From Pedobacter sp. BMA (GTDB taxonomy: Bacteria; Bacteroidota; Bacteroidia; Sphingobacteriales; Sphingobacteriaceae), in contig NZ_LECU01000006.1 in the NCBI RefSeq assembly GCF_001027745.1, forward strand, positions 124,001-188,000: a stretch of DNA of 64,000 nucleotides. Direction: 5' to 3'. The number at the start of each line of letters is the position of its first letter. Position 1 is the stretch's first letter. Made by a program: the position numbers and the translations under genes. Positions 14,586 through 22,914 of this stretch are shown here, piece after piece. The notes beneath the pieces are model-generated. The model made no database searches. It saw nothing but the letters and a program-made list of their open reading frames with translations, and was not told the DNA's origin.

Positions 14586-16958
14586 TTACACAGTATTTCC
14601 CATAAAAGGATCGGTTGTGGTTATTTCTCCCGTTTCAACCTTTCCGGCATAGCGATGTTTGAAGTCTGGATTTCCACTCTGTAGGATGCTGAAATCATAC
14701 CAATGTGCACTTTTGGACAAATTTAGTATTACGGTTGAGATCGATTTTGGTTTTAGGTTGATATTTTGGATTGCCGCCCTAAACTTATTGTCAATAACCT
14801 GAACAGTAAGTGGCAAAGCACTATTGTTCTGCAAAGAAAATGTCAGATTTCCGGTATTTTTCTTATTCAGAATGCCACTTTGTTCTGACGATGCTTTAAT
14901 ATCAATTTCAGGATTCTTCGAATTTCCTTTAAAGTGCCTGTAAAACCCATTAGGTCCTGTGATTCTAAAATCGTAGACATTATCATCAAAATCTTCAATA
15001 TTGATCCTCTCTGTAATGCTATCACCTGCCTTAACTGCATATGCCCATGTTTTGCCAACAACACCCTTGTAACTCGAACTTGTGTTCATGGTAAAAGGGG
15101 CGCCCACCGTTTCAACTTCGCTACCGAAAAGTGTCTTAACTGATTTAAATGTAATTTCCAGTTGCCTGTTAACTAATCTGGCATCGACAGATAATTGATA
15201 TGGCAGTGCACTGGCTGGTTTGGTACCTTGTTCCTGAAAGGGAAGATGCACAGAATTCTGTTTTGAAAATGACTCAAGATCGTTAACCTTATTGACTTCA
15301 GTTTTATTTAATGCCACGGGACCAGTTTGAGCGGGTTTATTTTTGGCATTTATAATACTTGTTACAACATTATCGCGCTTCAATGATTCGGGCGAAGGAA
15401 TCACCTCACCATTATATGGCCTGAAAGCTGATGTTAAATCACCACAGATATGACGACGCCAGTCACTTATGTTCTTACTCTTAATGGTTTTCCCTGATTT
15501 TTTAGTCAGCCACTTTTCCATAAACATTAACGATGAAGTATGGTCAAAAACCTGAGAGTTTACGAAGCCTCCTTTGCTCCATGGAGAAGCAATCACCAGG
15601 GGTACGCGGTAACCTAATCCAATCGGACTGCCTTTTTTTGTTTCAAAATCGGTGGCAAAATTAATTCCATCAGATACTTTGCCACTTGCCGGATCACTGG
15701 GATTTGGCACTACGAATGGTGGATGGTGATCAAAATAACCATCGTTTTCATCATAGGTAAGTATGAAAATGGTCTTTTTCCAAACCTCCGGATTTTTGGT
15801 TAAAATATCTAATGCCTCACTTACATACCAGGTACCGTAAAGCGGAGAACTGGTATGGTCGGAAAATTTTTGTGGTGCCACCAACCATGAAACTGCAGGT
15901 AATTTTCCTGAATCAACGTCTTTCCTGAATTGATGAAAAATATCCCCTTTTGGCAGATTAATTGTTTCCGTTTTTCCTAAATTATTTTTAAATGAGAATG
16001 GAGCTAAATCCAGGTAATTCTTCTCGCTGATATTGGTTTGAAAGGCTTTATCAATTAGATTTTTCTCCCTTTGAGAAAGTTTATCATATTTGGCCTGAAC
16101 TTCTGCTGCAGTTAAAGCAGGTTTAACGGTTTTATCGCCGTTTTGCCTAAAATAAGCAGAAAGCTTCACATTGTGTCTGCTGATATACTCTATCGGATTA
16201 TCTCCATAATTACCGAGCCAGTCATCGACCTCGCCCTGAGGAAGCCTTGAAGTCCATAACTCGTTCTGATAAATTCGCCAGTCAATTCCATTATCTTCTA
16301 AGAGTTCCTGGAAAGTCGGCCAATCTACAAAAACATCGTTTTGTGATTCGGCCTGGTCATTATTCACTACCGCCACCTTGTTTTCACTTTTCTCCCCTCT
16401 GATAGTTCCTGTAAAAAAGAACAAACGATTGGGAGTAGTACCGGTTAAGGAAGAGCAAAAATGCTGGTCGCAAATTGTGAACGCATCGGCGAGTTGGTAA
16501 TAGAAGGGAATATCGTCGCGGTTATAGTAGGCAAGTGTCATGGGTGTTTTTACAGGCAGCCATTTATCGTATCGCCCGCCATTTCTTGCCGCTACCTGAT
16601 CATTCCATGAATGTGGCAATCCCCCCTGCCAGGTAATTTTTGTTTTATTAATATCAATGTGAAAAGGTGCGTAAGTATATCCCTGACCATCTTTTTGTAA
16701 CCATACCTTGTTACCATCGGGTTGAATGTGCGGGTGGGGATCGTTGAAACCCCTCACACCTTTCATTTTTCCAAACATATGATCAAAAGAGCGGTTCTCC
16801 TGCATCAGGAATACAATGTGTTCAGCGTCGTAAAATGTAGTACCAGGATCAGCATTAATGGTCATGGCCTTTAATATTGATCCAGGCAGGGTATTGGCCA
16901 TCCCGGTTGTACCAGCAAATAAAGCTGCCTTTTTTAGAAATTCTCTTCTTGAGTCCAT
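14586..16958 (-). CDS. Phosphocholine-specific phospholipase C, Tat-exported
   Basis: This protein of about 790 residues is a non-haemolytic-type phospholipase C that hydrolyses phosphatidylcholine-like lipids to diacylglycerol and phosphocholine. The twin-arginine signal SRREFLKKAALFAG at the N-terminus indicates folded export. The phosphoesterase domain has HIVFLMQENRSFDHMFG with the nucleophile region, and TYDENDGYFDHHPP with metal ligands. Two C-terminal beta domains of the DUF756 type follow (about 590-780). The start is the ATG at 16958, two codons after an in-frame TTG. The neighbouring glycerophosphodiesterase suggests joint phospholipid scavenging. Confidence 0.93.
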   Translation of the reverse strand: MDSRREFLKKAALFAGTTGMANTLPGSILKAMTINADPGTTFYDAEHIVFLMQENRSFDHMFGKMKGVRGFNDPHPHIQPDGNKVWLQKDGQGYTYAPFHIDINKTKITWQGGLPHSWNDQVAARNGGRYDKWLPVKTPMTLAYYNRDDIPFYYQLADAFTICDQHFCSSLTGTTPNRLFFFTGTIRGEKSENKVAVVNNDQAESQNDVFVDWPTFQELLEDNGIDWRIYQNELWTSRLPQGEVDDWLGNYGDNPIEYISRHNVKLSAYFRQNGDKTVKPALTAAEVQAKYDKLSQREKNLIDKAFQTNISEKNYLDLAPFSFKNNLGKTETINLPKGDIFHQFRKDVDSGKLPAVSWLVAPQKFSDHTSSPLYGTWYVSEALDILTKNPEVWKKTIFILTYDENDGYFDHHPPFVVPNPSDPASGKVSDGINFATDFETKKGSPIGLGYRVPLVIASPWSKGGFVNSQVFDHTSSLMFMEKWLTKKSGKTIKSKNISDWRRHICGDLTSAFRPYNGEVIPSPESLKRDNVVTSIINAKNKPAQTGPVALNKTEVNKVNDLESFSKQNSVHLPFQEQGTKPASALPYQLSVDARLVNRQLEITFKSVKTLFGSEVETVGAPFTMNTSSSYKGVVGKTWAYAVKAGDSITERINIEDFDDNVYDFRITGPNGFYRHFKGNSKNPEIDIKASSEQSGILNKKNTGNLTFSLQNNSALPLTVQVIDNKFRAAIQNINLKPKSISTVILNLSKSAHWYDFSILQSGNPDFKHRYAGKVETGEITTTDPFMGNTV

Positions 16959-17085
16959 AAACAATGTATTATTACCTAAATACTTTCAAGAAGCACAAAG
17001 TACTATATCTCCCATGTAAAATTCTAAAATAACCTGATACAACAGCCGCAAATGACATAATTGTTCCAACACTCACCAAGCCGAA

Positions 17086-17880
17086 TTAATTTTCCTTTTT
17101 TCCGGTGAATTTCTTTACTTCCTCAAAGGTAAGTTCAGGTTCATTTGTAGTAATGTAATCAACCTGCTCTTTTAAAAGCCACTGGATTTCAGGAACTGTA
17201 TTCACTGTCCATGCGTTAACTGTTAAGCCCAGTTTTTTTGCGTTTTCAATCCATCCATCCTTTTGATATATGCTATAATGATAATCGACACCTGTTAGGT
17301 GGTCGGCCTTCATTTGCTCTGCAGAAATATCACCCTTCAGGTAGGCTACTTTGGCTTTAGGAAGAACCTCAAGAATCCTTTTACAATAGTCGTAATCAAA
17401 ACTAATGTATTCTGTCCAATCGATTACTCCTACTTTCTTGACCATTTGAATAGCTTTATTGGTCACCTCGATTCCACGTTCTTTACTTATTAACGAGGGC
17501 TTGATTTCGAGAATAAGCTTTGTTGACCGTTGCTTTTTACCTTCTTTTAGGTAAGCTTCGAGCGTTGGTATTTTTTCTCCGTTACTCATTGTTTTGGTCA
17601 GTAACTCCTCATATTTAACTTTTTCAATCGTTAAGCCCTGGAATTCAGGATCATGATTAACAACCAGTATATCATCTGCGGTCATCCAGACATCGAACTC
17701 TGATCCATAACAGCCCAACCTTACTGCTTCATTTAGCGAAGCAATAGAATTTTGCGGAAAATTGTTTTTTTTCCATGCCCCCCGGTGAGCAATAACCTGA
17801 TTTTTGTTCCAGTTAAATTTCTGAGCAAAAGATGTAGTGAAAATGAATACCATTAGGGTAAAAATAAATGCTTGTTTCAT
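17086..17880 (-). CDS. Exported glycerophosphodiester phosphodiesterase
   Basis: This 264-residue TIM-barrel enzyme cleaves glycerophosphodiesters to glycerol-3-phosphate and an alcohol. It has a signal peptide (MKQAFIFTLMVFIFTTSFAQ), the GDPD start VIAHRGAWKKNNFPQNS (catalytic His, Arg, Asn), GSEFDVWMTADD and VNHDPEF (metal Glu, Asp and second His). It is monocistronic but tandem with the phospholipase C on the same strand. The two would act in succession on lipid headgroups outside the cytoplasm. Confidence 0.93.
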   Translation of the reverse strand: MKQAFIFTLMVFIFTTSFAQKFNWNKNQVIAHRGAWKKNNFPQNSIASLNEAVRLGCYGSEFDVWMTADDILVVNHDPEFQGLTIEKVKYEELLTKTMSNGEKIPTLEAYLKEGKKQRSTKLILEIKPSLISKERGIEVTNKAIQMVKKVGVIDWTEYISFDYDYCKRILEVLPKAKVAYLKGDISAEQMKADHLTGVDYHYSIYQKDGWIENAKKLGLTVNAWTVNTVPEIQWLLKEQVDYITTNEPELTFEEVKKFTGKKEN

Positions 17881-18081
17881 TGTGTTAGATATTTATAAAA
17901 AAAATCAAAAGTATGCCTTTATCATAACACCTGTTTAAAATCTATGTAACCTTTGTATTAATTAAAATTAAAGGAATATTATGAATAACTTAACAGACCC
18001 GAACGATTTTAAGTAAAAATCGAAAGCTATTAAAAATGAGCTCTTTTAATTGATGCGAACAATTTTTACATTTACGGAGAT

Positions 18082-21000
18082 ATGGTGAGTAATAATTACA
18101 ATGAGTTACTAAAAAAAATAGATGAATTCATCCGTAAATTCTATCTAAACCAGATATTGAGGGGTAGTATTTATACATCGACCATTCTTTTAGCTGTATA
18201 CATCGTTGTTTTTTTAAGTAATTATTACTTTCACCCTTCAATTGTTTTCAAGACCTTTATTTTCTATGCTTACCTTTTTCTGGGCGTAACCTTAATTTAT
18301 TTTTTTATTGTTAAACCAGCTTTATCTATGCTTAAGCTGGGCAAACACCTAAGTTTTGATGAAGCGTCAATCATTATTGGTAATCATTTCTCGGATATTA
18401 AAGATAAACTACTCAATACCCTTCAGTTACATCGGCTTGCCGATAGCAAACCTGAGCAAAGCCAACTCATTTTAGCTAGTATTGATCAGAAAATTCTGGA
18501 ACTGCGGCCTGTTCCATTTTATACTGCCGTACGCATTAACGATAATAAAAAGTATTTAAAATATCTTTTAATCCCTGTTTCGATTATCCTTCTAACGGGG
18601 GTAATTGCTCCGGCAATATTGCGTGAAGGAACTAATAGTTTTTTTAAATACGATGAATATATCAGTCCAAAAGCACCCTTTAAATTTGTTATACTAAACA
18701 AAAGCTTAATGGCCACGCAGGGGGATGATTTGGTCATCAATTTAAAACTTGATGGTGACAACTTTCCGGCAGAAATTTATGTTGAAGATGGAAAAAACAC
18801 TTACAGGCTTGAAAAAGAAGGTATCAGTAAATTTAATTATGCCCTTAAAAATATTCAGGAGGATAAAAAACTGATTTTTAAAGGTGGTGGTTTCAATTCA
18901 TCAGTTTTTACCGTAAATGTTAAACCACGTCCGGAACTTTTAAATACAACTGCAACGCTATCTTATCCATCCTATCTAGGCAAACGTACTGAGGATATTG
19001 CCAATGTTGGCGATATGTTACTACCAGAAGGAACAAAGGTAATCTGGCATTTTAAAACACAAGAGAGTGATGCTATTTTGTTTGTATTGAATGGAAAGGT
19101 ATTTGATCTTCCGCTTCATTCGAACGCAACAGGTTTTGTTTCTAAGATAATGGAAAATAGTAATTATAGTATTACCCCCATAAATGATGATGTTGCCAAC
19201 AGAGATTCGTTAACACATCGGATTACGATCATTAAAGATCAATCTCCTGCAATAATTGTAGAGGAGAAACCGGACTCAACAAGTAACAAAACACTTTATT
19301 TTAGCGGACAGGTAACAGACGATTATGGATTCAGCCGTTTAAGTTTTAAATACAATGTTAAAGAGCACAACAAAGTTGTCAAAACGGTTACACGAAATAT
19401 TCCAATTAAAGCCAATGCCACTGAAAATCTGTTTTTTCATTTCTGGGATCTAAAAAGCATCATGGCTGAACCTGGCCAGGAGATAGAATATTATTTTGAA
19501 GTAGCCGATAACGATGGCGTAAATGGCTCGAAGATTACCAGATCTGAAATCAAAACCTTTAAAGAGCCAACTAAAAAGGAAACCGCCGATCAGATCAATG
19601 CAGGTAACCAGGCTTTGAAACAGAAAATGCAATCGGCAATACGGCTGGCAAATACGATTGAGAAAGAAAGTAAAAAAGTAGCAGAAAGCCTGATAGATAA
19701 AAAACAAATTTCCTTTGAGGACAAAAAACAGATAGAATCGCTTTTAGATAAACAAAAGCAGCTGGATGAAGCTGTTAAAGAAATTAAGGCACAGAATGAC
19801 AAAAACATTCAGAATCAGGAAGATCAACAACAAACACAGGAACTTTTAGAAAAGCAGAAACAAATCAAAGACCTTTTCGACAACGTACTGGATGAAAAAA
19901 CCAAAGAATTGCTACAGAAACTTCAAAATCTGATTAACGATAAAAATAAAGATCAGACTCAGAATGAACTGTCGAAAATGCAGCTGGATAATAAAACGCT
20001 AAAAAATGAGCTGGATAGAATCCTTGAACTTTATAAACAACTTGATTTTGAACAGAACCTTCAGAATGATATCAACCGTTTGAATGAACTTGCCCAAGAA
20101 CAAAAAGATCTGGCCCAACAAACAACCGACAAAAAACAGGATAGTGAGTCGTTAAAAAAGAAGCAGGATGAACTGAACAGGGAAATGAACGACCTGAAAG
20201 AGGATTTGAAGAAGTTAGAAGAGAAGAACCAAGCGCTTGAACGCCCCAACCCCTTTGAAAATCCCGAAAAGGATGTTCAGGATATCCAGAAAGAGCAGCA
20301 GGACAGTAAAGAATCACTGGACAAGAAAGATCATAAATCCGCCAGCCAAAAACAGCAGAAAGCTGGTGAGCAAATGGAAAAACTATCTAAAAAGATGAGT
20401 GATATGCAGCAGCAGGGAGAAGAAATGGAAAACAACCTGAATGCCAAAGAACTGAGAAGATTGCTTGAGAACCTGTTGAACACTTCGTTCGAGCAGGAAC
20501 AGGTAATGCTCAATCTAAAGAAGATGACAGCCGCCGATCCTGCATATACTTCAAATGTGCAGAAACAGCGAAGTTTAAAAGACAATTTGAAAACCATTGC
20601 TGATAGTTTATTTGCTTTAAGCAAACGCGTTCCCCAGATAGAATCGACAGTAAATGAAGAAATGAACAAAATTAACTTCAACCTAGATAAAAGTCTGGAA
20701 AGTTTAGGTGACCGTAAAACAGCCGAAGCTAACCGTTATCAGCAATTTACCATGACTTCGATTAACAACCTGGGTTTAATGTTAAGCGAAGCATTGAACC
20801 AATTGCAAAACATGAAGAAAAACAGTAAAAGCGGAAGTGGAAAGAAACAGAAACAGGGAATGAAGCAGCTTTCGCAAATGCAGGAGCAGTTGAACAAAGG
20901 TATGCAGCAGGCACGCGAAAAAATGCAGAAACAAGGTGGAAACCAGGGAACGGTAGGAAAAGGAGAAATGAGCCAGGAATTTGGAAAAATGGCACAGCAA

Positions 21001-21414
21001 CAGCAAATGATTCGACAGGCCCTCGAAAAAATAAACAGGGAGGATAACAAAGACGGCTCAGGCAAAATGGGCAATCTTAACGAAGCCATAAAAGAAATGA
21101 AGCAGACTGAAAGCGACTTAGTTAATAAACGACTGCAACAGGAAACGCTTAACCGACAAAAGGATCTTTTAACCAAACTACTTGAAGCTGAAAAAGCTGA
21201 ACGTGACCAGGAGGAAGACTCAAAACGTGAAAGCAAAGCAGCTCAGCAGTTCCCTCCATCCTATCAAAAAATGCTTGATGATTTCAAAAAACAAGAACAG
21301 AACGGTAATGATATGTTGCAGAAAGTACCGCCAACATTGAATTATTATTATAAAAACAAAGTTTCGCAGTACCTCAAGTCACTGAACATGAACCAGTATA
21401 TTAAGGCCAATTAA
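18082..21414 (+). CDS. DUF4175 family large membrane-anchored coiled-coil protein
   Basis: This protein has 1110 residues. Two TM helices near the N-terminus (about 30-50 and 58-80) and a third near 152-175 are followed by a beta-rich extracytoplasmic region (about 190-490). An extremely Lys/Gln/Glu-rich coiled coil makes up the second half (about 500-1090). This is the DUF4175 architecture of Bacteroidota, of unknown function, probably an envelope scaffold. In this phylum it is commonly found near ybeY and mnmG, as here. Many opposite-strand open frames within it are shadows caused by its biased composition. Confidence 0.92.
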   Translation: MVSNNYNELLKKIDEFIRKFYLNQILRGSIYTSTILLAVYIVVFLSNYYFHPSIVFKTFIFYAYLFLGVTLIYFFIVKPALSMLKLGKHLSFDEASIIIGNHFSDIKDKLLNTLQLHRLADSKPEQSQLILASIDQKILELRPVPFYTAVRINDNKKYLKYLLIPVSIILLTGVIAPAILREGTNSFFKYDEYISPKAPFKFVILNKSLMATQGDDLVINLKLDGDNFPAEIYVEDGKNTYRLEKEGISKFNYALKNIQEDKKLIFKGGGFNSSVFTVNVKPRPELLNTTATLSYPSYLGKRTEDIANVGDMLLPEGTKVIWHFKTQESDAILFVLNGKVFDLPLHSNATGFVSKIMENSNYSITPINDDVANRDSLTHRITIIKDQSPAIIVEEKPDSTSNKTLYFSGQVTDDYGFSRLSFKYNVKEHNKVVKTVTRNIPIKANATENLFFHFWDLKSIMAEPGQEIEYYFEVADNDGVNGSKITRSEIKTFKEPTKKETADQINAGNQALKQKMQSAIRLANTIEKESKKVAESLIDKKQISFEDKKQIESLLDKQKQLDEAVKEIKAQNDKNIQNQEDQQQTQELLEKQKQIKDLFDNVLDEKTKELLQKLQNLINDKNKDQTQNELSKMQLDNKTLKNELDRILELYKQLDFEQNLQNDINRLNELAQEQKDLAQQTTDKKQDSESLKKKQDELNREMNDLKEDLKKLEEKNQALERPNPFENPEKDVQDIQKEQQDSKESLDKKDHKSASQKQQKAGEQMEKLSKKMSDMQQQGEEMENNLNAKELRRLLENLLNTSFEQEQVMLNLKKMTAADPAYTSNVQKQRSLKDNLKTIADSLFALSKRVPQIESTVNEEMNKINFNLDKSLESLGDRKTAEANRYQQFTMTSINNLGLMLSEALNQLQNMKKNSKSGSGKKQKQGMKQLSQMQEQLNKGMQQAREKMQKQGGNQGTVGKGEMSQEFGKMAQQQQMIRQALEKINREDNKDGSGKMGNLNEAIKEMKQTESDLVNKRLQQETLNRQKDLLTKLLEAEKAERDQEEDSKRESKAAQQFPPSYQKMLDDFKKQEQNGNDMLQKVPPTLNYYYKNKVSQYLKSLNMNQYIKAN

Positions 21415-21628
21415 TAGCCTAAATTGCCATTCAGATTGGAATGGTAAACGACAATATTCCTTCCGCTGATCTCATCAATTGCACAAAATCGATGAAACAG
21501 ATCTTCGCCCTTTCAACGTTATCATTTCCAGGCTTTTTTTCATTAAAAATAATCTGTATTTACTTGTATGGAAATAGTCAGCTTTCTGTGCGTATCTACA
21601 TGTGTTCAGCCGCATTCGTGGCGGCTCT

Positions 21629-21740
21629 TTAACAGGGGCCTGAAAGGGGATCGACAAGGAGTTAACAGGGATTTGCCCCTACTAACCCCCTATCAACCCC
21701 CTGTTAAGCTCCTATTAACCCCCTGTTGACCTACGCTTGA
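21629..21740. repeat. Phased 11-bp repeat array arranged as an inverted repeat
   Basis: Four 11-bp units on one strand start at 21629, 21640, 21651 and 21662 (types TTAACAGGGGC, CTGAAAGGGGA, TCGACAAGGAG, TTAACAGGGAT). After a TT they are followed by five units in opposite sense from 21675, 21686, 21697, 21708 and 21719 (such as CCCCCTATCAA, CCCCCTGTTAA, GCTCCTATTAA). A degenerate tenth begins at 21730. The consensus in the right half is about CCCCCTRTTAA. The 11-bp period is near one helical turn, so the units face one side of the DNA. It lies between the DUF4175 gene and ybeY, ending 33 nt before the ybeY -7 box. The other part of 21415-21798 holds no gene. Confidence 0.8.
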
Positions 21741-21772
21741 TGTTTTCAAATCAATTGCTGACTTATATTTTC

Positions 21773-21780
21773 TAAATTTG
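21773..21780 (+). promoter_or_regulatory. ybeY -7 promoter box
   Basis: TAAATTTG matches the Bacteroidota TAnnTTTG box and lies 18 nt before the ATG at 21799. It overlaps the TTG at 21778, which rules that codon out as the start. No good -33 element is seen, so the nearby repeat array could help activate the promoter. Confidence 0.5.
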
Positions 21781-21798
21781 CCAGATAAAAGAACTCAT

Positions 21799-22224
21799 AT
21801 GCCTGCTATTTCATTTTTCAACGAGTCTGTATCTTATAAGCTTCCTAATAAGCTAAAATTGAAGAAGTGGATCAAAAATACCATTGAAAATGAAGGCTAC
21901 AGCCTTGAACAATTAAATTTCATATTCTGTAGTGATGAATACTTGCTTGGCATTAACCAGCAGTATCTTAATCATGATACCTACACTGATATTATTACTT
22001 TTGATAATTCAGAAGTAGAAAAACTAATTATTGGCGACATTTTTATCAGTATCGAGCGTGTGAAAGAAAATGCTAAAATCTATAAAACCAATGATTTTGA
22101 TGAGGTATGCCGAATTATTATACATGGGACTTTGCACTTACTAGGTTACAAAGACAAGGGCAAAATCGCTAAAACACTGATGACTGATAAAGAAAATGAA
22201 TATCTCGCAATACGTGAGCTTTAG
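21799..22224 (+). CDS. ybeY: rRNA maturation endoribonuclease YbeY
   Basis: This 141-residue single-strand-specific RNase matures 16S rRNA 3' ends and assists ribosome quality control. The core segment IIIHGTLHLLGYKDKGK carries two of the three metal-binding His of the H3xH5xH motif. The third position is not His; Asp/Lys residues follow GY, a form seen in other Bacteroidota. TYTDIITF and GDIFISIERVKENA are the other family blocks. The start is the ATG at 21799, because the upstream TTG is inside the promoter box. Confidence 0.92.
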   Translation: MPAISFFNESVSYKLPNKLKLKKWIKNTIENEGYSLEQLNFIFCSDEYLLGINQQYLNHDTYTDIITFDNSEVEKLIIGDIFISIERVKENAKIYKTNDFDEVCRIIIHGTLHLLGYKDKGKIAKTLMTDKENEYLAIREL

Positions 22225-22914
22225 AAAACTGAGATTGAGATGTCTCTAGTATTCCATCATAAGCGCATCGCTCCCCGATCATCTGTTTCATGGCTTCAGA
22301 TTGTGGCCACATGTAGCATAGAACATTGCATCATACGTTTTTCAACAGAGAGTGGCGAAAGAAATACCTAACCACCTTTTAATGTGCCATCCCATAAGCT
22401 TAATTTCTTTAGCGCAAGTTTATCTCGTGTTTAAGAATGCTAACATCATCACCCTGGTGTAAAACAATCGTGGATAATTTCAATATTAATACATTTCTGA
22501 CTGGCGTTCGTAGTAAAGTAATGTCTGTTCGTCGATACTAAGGCTTTGATGGTATAATAACTGTTGTTCACCTGCAACATATTTTATAGTTGATAGTCTT
22601 ATTGATATACGTTAAAAAGATACAGAACTGAAGTATTGATATTTGAATACCCAGTTGATCAAGATAAAAGTTTAGTTTTAGTTAATGATAGAAGCAGTGG
22701 CGGAGCGATTCCAGCCACTGTTTTTCGTTTCTGGCAATGTGTTAAACACGGCACCTTATTTAGCTATTATTAAGCATTCCAGATTGTAGTATTTCCAACA
22801 ATTATTACTCCTGAGTAAAATATATTATTCCACAATGATACATAACTAAGTTCCAAATATATTATCCGTACTTTTGCTCTAATTTCTCTTTACAAATCTG
22901 AAAAACAAATTACA
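22225..22914. other. 690-bp gap without a supported gene
   Basis: No ORF with convincing coding features is found on either strand. A minus-strand open stretch near 22225-22315 (MWPQSEAMKQMIGER-like) is short and unrecognised. The gap contains one strong hairpin with T-run (22695-22725), an isolated DnaA-box-like TTATCCACG (about 22470, minus) and the -7 box TACTTTTG at 22869-22876 for the next gene. The unusual length for this dense region suggests a decayed gene or a small RNA. Confidence 0.5.
22695..22725 (+). terminator. Orphan terminator-like hairpin
   Basis: CAGTGGC (22695-22701) pairs with GCCACTG (22714-22720). An inner GGA/TCC extension is separated by one bulged A, and TTTTT follows. 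No coding gene ends within 450 nt upstream on the plus strand, so it may end a small RNA or mark a deleted gene. Confidence 0.6.

Noticed and set aside
20061..21236. Several Phe/Ser/Cys-rich minus-strand open frames
   Set aside because: These are complements of the Lys/Gln/Glu-rich coiled coil of the DUF4175 gene and are typical composition artefacts.
21441..21632. 63-residue plus-strand open frame before the repeat array
   Set aside because: No family, no promoter box, and it runs into the repeat array; it is probably chance.
21629..21740. CRISPR array
   Set aside because: The units are only 11 bp, directly adjacent and in both orientations, with no spacers or cas genes.
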